DNA of 64,000 nt from Sarcophilus harrisii (lineage: Eukaryota > Chordata > Mammalia > Dasyuromorphia > Dasyuridae): contig NC_045428.1 of NCBI RefSeq assembly GCF_902635505.1, positions 432,985,106 to 433,049,105 of the forward strand, given 5' to 3'. The notes beneath the pieces were generated by a model. That model had not been told where the DNA came from, ran no database searches, and was given only the letters and a program-made list of their open reading frames with translations. A program made the translations under genes and the position numbers. Below, piece by piece: positions 1 through 10,474 of the stretch. Position 1 is the first letter of the stretch. Every line of letters starts with the position of its first letter.

Positions 1-289
1 TATATATAATATAATTCACTTCAGAATCAGATATTTCAGAATACACAAAAGTATCACAAAATAAACTTTTCCAATATGTATTTCTCAAAATATAAATGAA
101 AAAGCACTGTTTCCCACATTGTATGCTGCTGGTGAGCTCATGCTAGTATGAATGTGTACACAAATAAGCTGTTGAAAAATAGTTGTTCTTCCCCACTCAA
201 TGTCATGTCAAAGTATGTAGGATGCTGGCTGAGGTGAGGGTCATACTGTATGACAAAGGTGGAGAAAGCTAGTGTGTATGTGTGTATAT
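1..289. other. AT-rich intergenic DNA, nothing recognised
   Basis: No coding potential or repeat family could be recognised. The stretch opens with a short TA-rich run and ends in a TATA/TG microsatellite-like patch just before a SINE. Confidence 0.5.
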
Positions 290-506
290 ATATAAAACAC
301 ATTTATATAGTCCCTTACTATGTACCAGACACTCATCTGATTCTCAAAACAACCCTGGGAGGTAGGTACTATTATTATCCCCATTTTGTAGATGAGTAAC
401 CTGAGACAAATAGAGGTAAAGTGACTTGACCGGTCACACAGGTAGTGTGTGAGGCTAAATTAGAACTCAGCTCTTGTTGACTTCTGACCCCTCTTGGCAC
501 CTAGTT
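290..506 (-). repeat. MIR/THER-type SINE, minus orientation
   Basis: Reads TATTATTATCCCCATTTTG, then GATGAGTAACCTGAGAC, then AAAGTGACTTGACC and GTCACACAGGTAGTG. This is the plus-strand image of a reversed core-SINE with its tRNA-like head at the right (CTTGGCACCTAG). It is diverged, so old. Confidence 0.75.
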
Positions 507-512
507 GCACAT

Positions 513-586
513 TTATGTGCATGTGTATGTGTGAGTGCATATGTGTGTGTGTGTGTATGTGTGTGTGTATAACAAATATATTATGT
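513..586. repeat. (TG)n microsatellite, interrupted
   Basis: Alternating TG with ATG interruptions, directly abutting the head end of the preceding SINE. Confidence 0.8.
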
Positions 587-1002
587 ATGTGTTTACCACA
601 TACACATTCACATACACATTTATAATGGTACTTTATGAGGATTAAAATTATTTAAGTATTATAATAAACAAAAAAGTACTTTCATATAAAATTGAATGTC
701 AAAAAATGCATCCACATGAATATATACATTGCAAGAGAACTGAATGAAGGGTACATATGAGTGAGGCACAGCATTAGAATCACAATGAAAAGATAAATGA
801 TGATGACTGCAGGAACACATGCACATATGGAGGAATGTCACAGTTTATCATGTCAAGTGAGCATGGATTAGTAAAAATGTGTGATTCCAACTGAGTGGGG
901 GAATATGATCCCCATATAAAATTGCATGCATTTTCTTGGCTGAGTCTGTAAACCCCAACAAATATATATGAGCATTGCCAATTGGCAAGTTCATAAATCA
1001 TA
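587..1002. other. intergenic DNA, nothing recognised
   Basis: The two short minus-strand open frames here (about 60 and 73 codons) show no domain or codon signature. They are the length expected by chance. Confidence 0.5.
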
Positions 1003-1130
1003 GAATTTTAAATGGTAAAGCAATTTAGGGATAATCTAGTCAAACTTTTGTATTTGATAAATAAGAAAACTGAGATATGATGACTTGTCCAAAAAGATGC
1101 AGAGGCAGGTTCCCTGGCCCTAGTGAAAAA
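1003..1130 (-). repeat. probable core-SINE fragment
   Basis: ATCTAGTCAAACTTTTG followed by ATAAGAAAACTGAGATATG and TGACTTGTCC resembles the core of a reversed MIR-type SINE. Neither end is clear. Confidence 0.45.
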
Positions 1131-1396
1131 ACTTTGGGTGGTCTTTTCACTATATAATATTTGTCTGTTGCGTTCACTTAATATTCTGTTAAAATAACAG
1201 TGTCTTACATTCACTTAATATTCTGTCAAAACAACATTGCCTTCCAATCTTTGGAACACAAATATAAATAATATGTCTACTGTCTAACAAAAGTTACTTG
1301 CCTCTCTTCCTTTCATCCCAAGCTTAGAATAAAAATATGGTAGTGAAAACACTCTTCTCATATATTTCAAATAAGGCTACTTCAGGATCTTAGCTG

Positions 1397-1635
1397 TCCT
1401 TAAGTGGCACAGCCGATAGTGTTGGGTCTAGAATTAGTAAGCCTCATCTCCCTGGGTTTAAATCTAGTTTCAGACCATTATTAGGTGTGTGATCCTGGGT
1501 AAGTCATTTATCTCTGTCTGCCTCTGTTTCCATATCTATATAATGAGCTAAAGAGGGAAATGGCAAAGCAGTCCTGTACCATTGCCAAGAAAACTCCAAA
1601 TGAGGTCATGAAGAATCAAACTAAATAACTAACAA
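1397..1635 (+). repeat. tRNA-derived SINE (MAR/WSINE type), plus
   Basis: The head resembles AAGTGGCACAGCCGATAG. The body has GATCCTGGGTAAGTCATTTA, and the long 3' module has GGAAATGGCAAAGCAGTCC, GCCAAGAAAACTCCAAATGA and GGTCATGAAGAATCAAAC. That 3' module marks the longer marsupial SINE form, also seen at 25.5 and 33.6 kb. Confidence 0.75.
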
Positions 1636-1724
1636 TAACTATCTAAGTCATTCAGAGTAGGAGTTGCAACCAGAAGTTGTGAACCAAGCAAAGATCTCGT
1701 TACCATTGAAAAATGGGAAGTTCA

Positions 1725-1850
1725 ATTCCCTGAAACAAATATTTATAGGGCCTTACATTGTACAACTAAAGCACTGTGCTAAAGAGATTCTCTTCTGCCA
1801 TCAAGGAGTTTACAATCTAGTAATACATCAAAACAAAGCTCAGATAAGAG
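1725..1850 (+). repeat. fragment of a dispersed repeat (CATTTATTAAGCACC family)
   Basis: ACAAATATTTATAGGGCC, GCACTGTGCTAAAGAG and CATCAAGGAGTTTACAATCT match the start of a repeat seen more fully at 29.7-30.5 kb. The family name is not known to me. Confidence 0.5.
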
Positions 1851-2492
1851 AATTTACCTGGAAATACTAAAATATCAATGTGGGATTTTGTGCTTCTTAG
1901 CACTATGGCAATATAAGTAAAATGCTAATTGGGGACTATATTCTCAGAGAGCATCTGTTAACAGCTCAAAATCCTACATTTTACTTCTTAAGAAGCTTAG
2001 TGCTATTTTTTTTTTTTGATTTGCAACCAAAAGAAGAGTTAGGAAGTGAAAAACCACACCAATAAGGAATATATGTATTTATACATATTCCTCTACACAC
2101 AAGTTTTCTTGTAAAGAAAAATGGCTAAATTAAAAACTACTGATCTTATTGATGACATGATTCTAGGTATAGACTAGGAAAATAGTGCCTCATTGCCATG
2201 ATACCACTTTTCAAATATGTATTACACCAGCAAAAGGCCTTTTGCCAAGTGGGAGTTAAAGGTATAAGTCTAGAAAATGAAGACAAGGTGTGTTGCTATG
2301 CAGAGGATGTCGCACCCACCATAAAGGCAACAGGTGGTAGCATCTAAATATGGTAACAGCTTTCTTCACACAGCCTTATAAAGTATTTTATTCTGAGCTT
2401 TTTTGGATGTTTGATGCTGTAAAAGTCACTGGAGGAATTTTTAAATAACATGGAGAAGAGTTATTTCTTTTTCTTTTCTTTTTCTTTTTTTT

Positions 2493-3014
2493 AAGAATTT
2501 ATCATCTCAGCAGGACCACGAGATCATTATATACTTCCACAACACAACAATACTATATGATGATCAATTCTGATGGACATGGCCCTCTTCAACAATGAGA
2601 TGAAACAAATCAGTTCCAATAAAACAGTAATGAATTGAACCAGCTACACCCAGTGAAAGAACTCAGGGAAATGAGTGTGAACCACTACATAGAATTCCCA
2701 ATCCCTCTATTTTTATCCACCTGCATTTTGATTTCCTTCACAGTTAATTGTATAGTATTTCAAAGTCCGATTCTTCTTGTGCAGCAAAATAACTGTATGG
2801 ACATATATACATATACTGTATTTAACATATAATTTAACATATTTAACATGTATTGGGAGGAGGTGGGGGGAAGGAGGGGAAAAATTGGAACAAAAGGTTT
2901 TGCAACTGTTAATGCTGAAAAATTACCCATGCATATATCTTGTAAATAAAAAGCTATGATAATTTGAAATCCTCAATGAAAAGGAAAGTAAAAAAAAAAG
3001 AATTTATTATCTCA
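2493..3014 (+). mobile_element. 5'-truncated L1 3' end with 17-bp target-site duplication
   Basis: The body (2510-2997) starts in the last ORF2 codons (AGCAGGACCACGAGATCATT) and runs through the marsupial L1 3' UTR to an A-run. It is flanked by AAGAATTTATCATCTCA (2493-2509) and AAGAATTTATTATCTCA (2998-3014), identical at 16 of 17 positions. The T-rich stretch before the left copy (TTTTTTTT then AAGAA) fits the L1 endonuclease target. Shares its 3' UTR type with the copy at 14.0-15.3 kb. Confidence 0.92.
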
Positions 3015-3864
3015 AGAAAATGCTGGGATATGTATAAATTTCAATTGTTATTCATCCCCAATAATTCATAGTAATAACAGAAATCAAGGATAATATGGAT
3101 TAAGGAAATCCATAGAGAACCTCAACAACTTCCCGCCAGTCAATAGTTGCAATCTCTTCTGTTTTAATAAGTCAAGCAAGATTGCCTGTGTCTGGACTGG
3201 AATTCATATCTGTATTGAAGTTAAGTGAGGAGGTAGAGAAAGGATGAGGGACTTCAAGGATGTAAAATTATGCCGTGGTGTAGAGAATTTGCAAAGTTAA
3301 GACCAATTTATATGATGAAGTAAGGCTGCTATTGGGTTCTTTCCCCATCCTTGCCAATTGAGAGTACATTTGTTCACCCTTTTCCCCCCAAGACCTTTCT
3401 CCTAAAAGATAACCAGACCTAAGGTGTTTTGAGATTGGTGTTTGATTTAAATTCTTGGAAGGATTAATCAGGCAAAATGACTTGGTAAATCAAGGACTTT
3501 TCAGGCTTTTATAGAAATGTGCTTTGGGCATATGTGTGCACACTTGTCTGAATATTAGAGGCTGTCTCTTAAAGTTGCTGTGTTGGAATACGTGAATTTC
3601 CCCCTATGCAAAACATGGACAAGTTTTTACAGGATGTAAATTATAATGTCAGGTGGGCTGTGTGAGCATATGCTAATCAGGAAGCATGAGGCCCACAAAA
3701 GAGAACTGTGTTCTTATCAGAATGATATCTTGTGGCTCATGGGTAAATATGAATTAAAATGTAATGTCAACAAACAGGGTGTTGGTTTTCAAGGCCTTTT
3801 AGATAAGTAAAGATGTCTGAAGCTAATTGATGGTCATGTCCAAATAAGAAAGAATGTGGTAAAA
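3015..3864. other. intergenic DNA, nothing recognised
   Basis: Unique-looking sequence of moderate GC without open frames over 60 codons. No repeat family was identified by eye. Confidence 0.4.
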
Positions 3865-3935
3865 GGAAATATGTATATGTATATACATATATATACATAT
3901 ATATATATTCGTGTGTGCGTGTGTGTGTGAAAGAC
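3865..3935. repeat. compound TATA/TG microsatellite
   Basis: Alternating TATATG and TATACA runs pass into TGTGTGCGTGTGTGTG. Confidence 0.8.
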
Positions 3936-3989
3936 AGAAAATAAGATTAATAATACAAGTCATCCCATGTACCCTCCATGATAAAATGA

Positions 3990-4112
3990 CAGACCCTGGG
4001 ATTATGAGCTCCTTGAGGACATGGGCTGTCTTTTGCCTTTTTTTATATTTTTAGAGCTTAGCACAATGTCTGACACATAATAGATTCTTCATAAATGTTC
4101 ACTGACGGACAG
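3990..4112 (+). repeat. L2-type 3' end
   Basis: GAGCTCCTTGAGGACATGGG, GAGCTTAGCACAATGTCTGA and CATAAATGTTCACTGACGGA follow the order of the L2/THER 3' tail (stop-like 'gagggcaggga', 'cagtgcctggcaca', 'aataaatgtttgttga'). Confidence 0.65.
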
Positions 4113-4445
4113 AACTGATGTTAGAAGGAACCTCAGAAACATCTAATCCAATCCGCCAGTTTTGCAAGTTGAGGAAAGATTGAATACACCTGCGAACACT
4201 GAGATAATAAATATTAGAGGCAGGATTTGAATTCTGGTTCTGTAACTTAAAAATCAGAAAATTTTCCATTATAACATCCTATCTCCCCCAAACTATCTCT
4301 TTGCAATAAATAGATGTATTTCAGAAAATCTTTGAATAAATTAAGTATAAAACAAATCACAACTTAAAACTAAGAGTCAAAGGTAGGATTTGAACCTACC
4401 TCTTCCTAATTACAAATCCAGTACTTTATAACACTCTCTTCCGTA
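4113..4445 (-). repeat. MIR-type SINE fragments, minus
   Basis: CATCTAATCCAATCCGCC, GGCAGGATTTGAATTCTGG and, further on, GGTAGGATTTGAACCTACC with CCAGTACTTTATAACAC look like one or two reversed core-SINEs separated by unclear sequence. Confidence 0.45.
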
Positions 4446-5334
4446 TCAATATATATATCTATATTATGGTTTTCTCATGGAAGGCATCTTTACATTATTA
4501 TTATGTCATACTATTTCACTAAATTGTATTGGGACCAAATTTCTATGTTTTGGTACCTTCTCCAAGGATGATTCACAATTGGGTTCAATATCTAATACTG
4601 CCTCACTTTCTGACTGAAAGAGTGCAACAACAAAAAAGTAGAGCTGATTAAATGGGACGAAATGTAGTTTAAAATGCACAATACTCCCAGATATGTGAAA
4701 AATTCTCATCCATTGACAAGGTTATGAACTTTTGATATTTGTGCACATGGAGGGAGGGTTTCGGAATGTACAAGGATAGGATAGTGCATAATGAAAATGA
4801 GGATGTGTGTGTGTGTGTATACACATCTTTGAAGGCTGCCAAGGGGCATTTGTTGTTAGAATTCAAGAAAGAGACTTGTGCCTCTGGCACATTTGTGCCA
4901 CCTTGGCATCACATGACACCAGTTTTGATTCCATACTTGACATCATGTGTATTGCACCAGGTGTCCCAAAGTACAGTGCTTATAATGCCTGCTTATAGGC
5001 ACTTTCCAGTGTGGTAACTAGAATATGACAGCTAACTACTGGCTGTTAACCTGACACATTCAGGGCCATTTGGTGACAAGTGCATACCTGTGTCAAGGTG
5101 TTCAGTTCTTAATAGTGCTACTAGCACTGTTGGTTAATAGTAGCTACTAGCACAACAGTGGCTACACATTATTGAGTATAATTCACTCAATTTGTGCCAA
5201 TGTTTTCACTGCTTTCTGGTTCTGATAACATGCTTTAATTGGAAGGATGAAGATGCTCTCACATAGGACTTTCTTGATGCAAGTTTCTGGAGATAGGAGA
5301 GGGGTCCAGTTCAGGATAATTAAAGATTGTTACT
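4446..5334. other. intergenic DNA, nothing assigned
   Basis: Contains a short (TG)n near 4805. Overlapping open frames on both strands around 4670-5017 have no recognisable protein content. A locally duplicated CACTGTTGGTTAATAGTAGC-like patch near 5120-5150 is minor. Confidence 0.4.
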
Positions 5335-5402
5335 ATTTTCAATCAATCAATAAACATTTATTATGTGCCAAGTCCTGTGGTTAAGCACTGGGTGTGCAAA
5401 AA
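5335..5402 (+). repeat. fragment of the CATTTATTAAGCACC-family repeat
   Basis: CAATCAATAAACATTTATTA, TGTGCCAAGTCCTGTGG and TAAGCACTGGG match the first 60 bases of the family. Confidence 0.55.
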
Positions 5403-5869
5403 ACGGGCAAGATGTGGGAAAAATCTAGCTGCACTGAGTCAAGGAAGTAGCAGTGTAGAAGAGAGAGTGGATTTTCCTTGTGGAATTTCCAAAGGGTATT
5501 TCCAAGTTGAAGATGGAGATGGGATGTCATTTTTGGGAACTAGTAGACAGGAACACCTGTGTTCCACCTGTGAACACTTGATGGTGAACCCACACAGTTT
5601 GCAAGGGTAGCGGGTAAATCGTCAGTGGAGAATGAGGACAAAGTATATTCCCGGGTTTAAGGGGTGCCTGCCTCAAAAGCTTAGTCCAGCCTCATTTTCT
5701 CACAGTTCAGCATCAAACTTTCTCCTGTTCCTGAAATATAACCGCTCTCCAACCAGATGGAGGCAGGATGAAGGACAGAGGATGGAGATCTTGCCAGCTG
5801 CTCCCCCTTGATCTCCCCCTCCCCCTCTTTCCGTAGCTCCCACCCTCTTCCTCAAAGGGAAACCAGTCC

Positions 5870-6770
5870 AGCCCGGCCCAACCCCACCCCGCGCATCATC
5901 CTTCCCCACCCACCCTCCCGCCTAACTCCGCGCCCAGGAGACACAAAGCCGGGCGCAAGGACGGGTGGAGATGGGAGTGAGCACGGGGTAACCCCTTTCT
6001 GGAGGCGGGGGGTGCTTCGGGAATGATCGGGGCGGGGAGTGGGGAATGCCCGTGTACCTTTAGGAAGAAGCCAGGTCAATGGCAGGAGGGGAGGGACGGC
6101 CTCAGCATCGCGTGCGCTGCGCGTCTCTCCGCATCCACCGCTGCGCTCTGGGCGCTAGCACCGCTCCAGCTCCGCGCCAACGCCGCGGCCGGGGCCGCTG
6201 CTGCTGCTGCTGCTGCTGCGGCCGCTGCCCCCCGCCGCCGACGCGAGTGCGGGAGCCTCGGTCACACACGCCAGGCGCTGGCTCCCCTTTCCTCCGCGGC
6301 TCGCCTCTTCTCCCCCAGCGGCTGCCACTGTCAAGCGGAGCCCCGCCCCCTGCGCTCTCAGACCAGCCGGGAGCCCCAAGCCGCCGGGAGCTGGGGCGGG
6401 GCCGGGACCACCCGGGAGAACCACGCCGCCCGTCGGGATTGGCCCCGCGCCGCGCCGGCTCCGCCCCTGCCCGCCCCCTCACTTGCCGTAGCCCCGCAGC
6501 TGGGGGTACCTCGCGCCCTCTGCCCTGCCCCGTAGCCTCGGGATGGAGGGACCGGGCATCTGAGCTCGAGCTCCTCTGCTCCGTCTCCCGCTACCTCCGC
6601 AGCGGGCGCTTTCCCTTAGAGGGGGTCTCCCCGGCTTCACCTCCTTCTGAGGCTTTTCCTGCATCTCAGGTCTCCCAGAGGCCCGCCAGAATATAAATGC
6701 AACCCAGAAACAGAGAAAGCGGCCCTTCTCTGGGGGCACCTTCCCGGGGGCCGCCTGCGCTGGGAGGAAA
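5870..6770. promoter_or_regulatory. CpG island, likely promoter of an unassigned transcript
   Basis: About 900 bp of dense CpG and very high GC in an otherwise AT-rich window. It holds several GC boxes (GGGGCGGGG near 6029, GGGGCGGGGCC near 6393, CCGCCCC near 6460), an inverted CCAAT box (ATTGG at 6438-6442) in a position suited to a minus-strand start, and a TATAAAT at 6692-6698 on the plus strand. The long open frames here (up to 205 codons, both strands) reflect GC-rich composition with few stops; none resembles a known protein. A weak minus-strand donor (AAAG|GTACAC, exon end near 6058) and plus-strand GT candidates exist but none is convincing. Inference: it could be the 5' end of a FRY-side or lncRNA transcript, because FRY follows RXFP2 in other mammals. 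Confidence 0.8.
6197..6217. repeat. (GCT)7 triplet repeat inside the CpG island
   Basis: Seven uninterrupted GCT units flanked by GGGGCC and GCGGCC. On the minus strand they read (AGC)7. No coding exon could be assigned, so it is treated as 5'-UTR or promoter sequence. Confidence 0.95.
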
Positions 6771-6814
6771 TGGCATTTATTTATGGAAAGTGACTTCTTG
6801 AGCATCCTGGAAGG

Positions 6815-6816
<2 letters not shown>

Positions 6817-6858
<42 letters not shown>

Positions 6859-6867
6859 GTGTGCGTG
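6817..6867. repeat. (TG)n microsatellite at the island edge
   Basis: About 25 TG units with two CG interruptions near the right end, immediately beyond the CpG island. Confidence 0.95.
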
Positions 6868-6877
6868 CAGGAACGAG

Positions 6878-6985
6878 CTTGACAGACTATCTAGTTCAAC
6901 TTCATCTTGTGGATGAGGGAAGAAGGGATTCGGTGGAATTAAAGAACAGATCAAGATCACACAGCCTTTTAGTCCAAGAACCCAC
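6878..6985 (-). repeat. probable MIR-type SINE fragment
   Basis: CTAGTTCAACTTCATCTTGT, GGATGAGGGAAG and CAAGATCACACAGCC follow the core-SINE order. Heavily diverged. Confidence 0.45.
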
Positions 6986-7210
6986 CTGCTAAAGAAGAGG
7001 CAAGAATTAAAAAGAAGCAGTTCTTAGACCCTCCCAAATCCACTGAGTTCTAGATACCTGCTTCCTCCACGACACCAGAACTCCTAACTCTAATCTAGTG
7101 TTGGTGTTTGTCTTTGTATACACATCCTCTTGTATATAGTAGGTACTTAATAAATACCGCTTGGATTCGATTTTATTTTTAATTGTTAAATGGATTTCAA
7201 TATTTGATAG

Positions 7211-7370
7211 GGAAGCAGCATGGCATAGTGGGTTAAGTGCTAGACTTGAAACTCAAGGGCCTAGAAATTCTTGGAGTTCTAGAAAGACTTGGAATCCTGT
7301 CTTAGACATTTGCTAACTATAAAATCTGGACAAATCACTTTTATTCTCTTAAGCTCAGTTTGCTCATCTA
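7211..7370 (+). repeat. tRNA-derived SINE, plus
   Basis: AAGCAGCATGGCATAGTGG head, TAAGTGCTAGACTTGAAACTC, then ACAAATCACTTTTATTCTC and CTCAGTTTGCTCATCT. Confidence 0.6.
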
Positions 7371-7712
7371 TGTTCAGTCCTGTTCAACACTTTGTGATCT
7401 TATGAACCATAGCACACCAGGCCCTTCTGCCCTTCACTGTCTCCCTAAATCTGTCTAACTTCATGTTCATTGTTTCTATAACACTATCCATCTCATCCTC
7501 TGAAATTGTCTTTTCTTCTCGCCATCAGTCTTTTCCAACATCAGGGTCTTTTCCAGTGAGTCCTGTCCTCAATATAAGGCCAAAGTATGTAAGCTTCAGC
7601 TTCAGTATTTGATATGCCAGGGGATAACCTGAATTAACTTGTTTTAAGTATTGACTGATTTGATCTCCTTGCTGCTCTTAAAGGTCTTCTCCAGAACACT
7701 TTGAAAGCATAA
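7371..7712 (-). mobile_element. RTE (BovB-like) LINE fragment, minus
   Basis: Plus-strand reads GTTCAACACTTTGTGATC, then CACACCAGGCCCTTCTGCCC, CCATCTCATCCTCTG, TTTTCCAACATCAGGGTCTT and GATTTGATCTCCTTGCTG. These are, in order, the reverse complement of the BovB/RTE ORF 3' region and tail. Both ends are ragged. Confidence 0.7.
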
Positions 7713-8261
7713 AATAGGGAAAGATACATAGGAGAAGACAGAATCTCTGCCTTCAAGGCACTTTCAATCTTAGGTAGGATTTACTGTCTTTGAAGTTTAC
7801 CAGGACAGAAATCAGCTATGCTTTGATCAGGTCTACATGTGTCAAGTGTTCACTAAGCTTGCTAGCTTAATTGCAGACTTTTGGGGAGGGGACTGTTTTG
7901 TACTAGCTATTCTTACTATAAGGCTTAGTAAATATTCCTTTCTAGAAGCTAATTAAGTCTTATTGACTAATTGATATCTACTGATAGTGGGGAAAACAGA
8001 CTAATGGGGGCTTATGGGCTACATGATACTACTTATACTATATGTACTATAAAACATCCCAAATTCATCAGGGTTTTCTAGAATCCTGAATGGATCTGAG
8101 CTCTGGCCTGCTGGTTCAAGTTGGGATTGAAAGAATGAGTGCAGAATATGGGTTACACCTGCAATTACTTTACCTTTTAATTTGATCAGCTGTGCAAAAA
8201 TATTAACATATTTGTCATTAGCCTCATACATTGTAAGGATGCATGTTCAAAATGCTGAGAA
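7713..8261. other. intergenic DNA, nothing recognised
   Basis: AT-rich. A minus-strand open frame of 70 codons at 8019-8231 has no recognisable content. Confidence 0.4.
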
Positions 8262-9166
8262 TTCTTCCAAAAAAATCTTACAATCCTTAAACATTTTGGT
8301 CTCTGGATCCCTTTGTACTCTTAAAAATTGTAAAGAACCCAAAGAGCTTTTTTTTCTAAATGTGGCTACTATATGAAAACATTTATTATTTCATTTAAAT
8401 AATAATAAACCAATACTTGTTAACATAAATAACATACTTTAACAAAAAAATCCCATATTTTCTAATATGAAAAAATTAGAAGAATGTTTATGTATTTTTG
8501 CAAATCCCTTTAATGTCTGGCTTAATGAAAAACAATTGATTTCTTATCCCTACATTTGATTTGTTTCACTGTGTTGTTTTGCTTGAACTATATGTAAAAA
8601 ATTTGGCCTTAACATAGATTAGCAGTAAAATGGAGGAGTAATTAATAGCAAATAATATCCTCATTCCTTTCAAGGCTTTACTTAGAACTTTCTCTACCAT
8701 GCCCAGGGAGCCTTTTCTTATTGGAACCTCACTCCAGCTCTGCAATTGAAAGAACTATGGGGCTCAGATGCCTCTCCCTCTGATTGAATGGCTTCTCCCA
8801 AAATCTCCATTTAAAGAGGCCACCCAAGCCGGAGAGGTTTTCATGCACACTCTCCAAACTTCACTTCTAACTTCCTCTATCCCAATTTTGTGAGTACCCT
8901 TTCAGCTTTCTTTTATGTATCAGTTTACCTAATTAGGATATAAGCTCTCTGAGAGCAGGAACTGTTTTTCTACTTGTGTATGAATTCTCACTGTTTAGTA
9001 CAAAAAGCTAGTAAGTGTTTAATAAATGCTTGTTAACTGACACTGAATCATTACTATGAAAATTAGTTTTGACCTTGATGGAATCATCTCCCAAATCCTC
9101 TACATAAAGAGTCTCTGATTCCTCAGGGATCATCAGAACACACTTTGAGAATCACTGCTGTAATTG
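8262..9166 (+). repeat. old interspersed repeat, interrupted by an L2-type tail
   Basis: GGTCTCTGGATCCCTTTG, CCCAAAGAGC, TAATGTCTGGCTTAATG and, at the far right, CACTTTGAGAATCACTGC form a series I recognise from an old mammalian dispersed element whose name I cannot fix. The middle (about 8650-9045) is foreign and ends in an L2-type tail (GAGAGCAGGAACTG, TTAATAAATGCTTGTTAAC). Confidence 0.4.
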
Positions 9167-10474
9167 AGACACCAATTTTTAAAATATGTAGCATTATTTT
9201 GCTATGAAATGGGATCATTGTGAGAGTCACAGGAAGAAAGGTGAACCTCCTTGTCTTTGAGGCATCAGGAAGAATCAGGAGAAGTAGGGTTCTGTAGAAT
9301 TTGGGCTGAAATTATTGGACGGGGGTGTAAAAATTAAAAAGAGCTGCTACCAGAAACAGAGCAATGTAGTTCTGGCATCAGTGTGCAGGTTTTTTTCCCC
9401 TCCAAGATTCAGTGCCTATAGTGATGAAATTCATGATGAAAATTGGCCCAGATAACATGTAAGCTATGGAGTTTCAGAATATTTTGGCAAAGAAAAAAAC
9501 TCCAAAATATCCTGCTTTGCTATGCTCTCGAAAAATTATTAAGTGCAGTCACTCAACATTAAAATCTGTTATTCTCAAGCTAGGACAATTCATATATTCC
9601 ATCATAGATTAATATTTGAAAACTAAAGAATTTGTCACTTATTTTTAAGACAGCAGAAAAATTCTCAATCTAATTGTTTTCTCTTCTACTTTTCTCTTCA
9701 ATCCTTTTTCCTCAATCCATTCCTTCTTTCATGAGATTCTGATGGCTAATTAGGACTCAGGAGTATGATTTTCTTTTTTTCCTAACATTTTCCTGTACTG
9801 AAATCTAGAAAATAAAAATAATAAGGGAACAGTGACTTCATTGGAGGTTTGCAGACAGACTAAAACCAGAAGGGAAGCTTGTAGTTGATTCTCTTCCAGG
9901 AACAGATGTCATACCTCCCAGAGGAGTTATTATGGATGGGAAGAAATGAGATAATGAAAATATACAAGCTACTTTGGAAATGCTATCAAATATGATTGTA
10001 TTTGCCAGCCAGTCTGTGGACTAGCTGGTAAGTGGTATCCACTAACAAAAGTAAAAGAAAAAACACAGTAGTTGTTTTCTGATAGTCCAAAGGGGGACCA
10101 GGAAAAAAGATTTAAGAATTGAAGCATTTGACATGATTGGACTATGCACAATAGTGGTTCAAGATTGTAAAGCACCTTGGGAAAAGTCTAGGGAATCATA
10201 AAGTGTGTTACTAGTTGGCCTCAGCTGGCTTTCAACCATCAGTTTTGCCCTTAAAGGGGAATTCTCTCAGTTCACAAGGCAGGGGGAAATAACAGAGCCA
10301 TAACTAGCATTTTTTTTTTGCAATGGGGATAAAAGCCACTGGATGAGCAATACAAAATTGATCCTTAAGTCTTTGGTATACCATTTAATAACAGAGATAA
10401 AATAGTGAGAGAACAGGGAGAAACTTTCCTGGTATGAGGGTCCTCACAGCAAAGGGAGATGAGCTATCTACTAG
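9167..10474. other. intergenic DNA, nothing recognised
   Basis: No coding signal. A nine-T run near 10310 and short homopolymers only; no clear repeat family. Confidence 0.4.

Noticed and set aside
6023-6805. Open frames of 89-205 codons on both strands in the CpG island
   Set aside because: They overlap in all frames, are Pro/Arg/Ala/Gly-rich from composition and match no protein family. Treated as promoter or UTR sequence.
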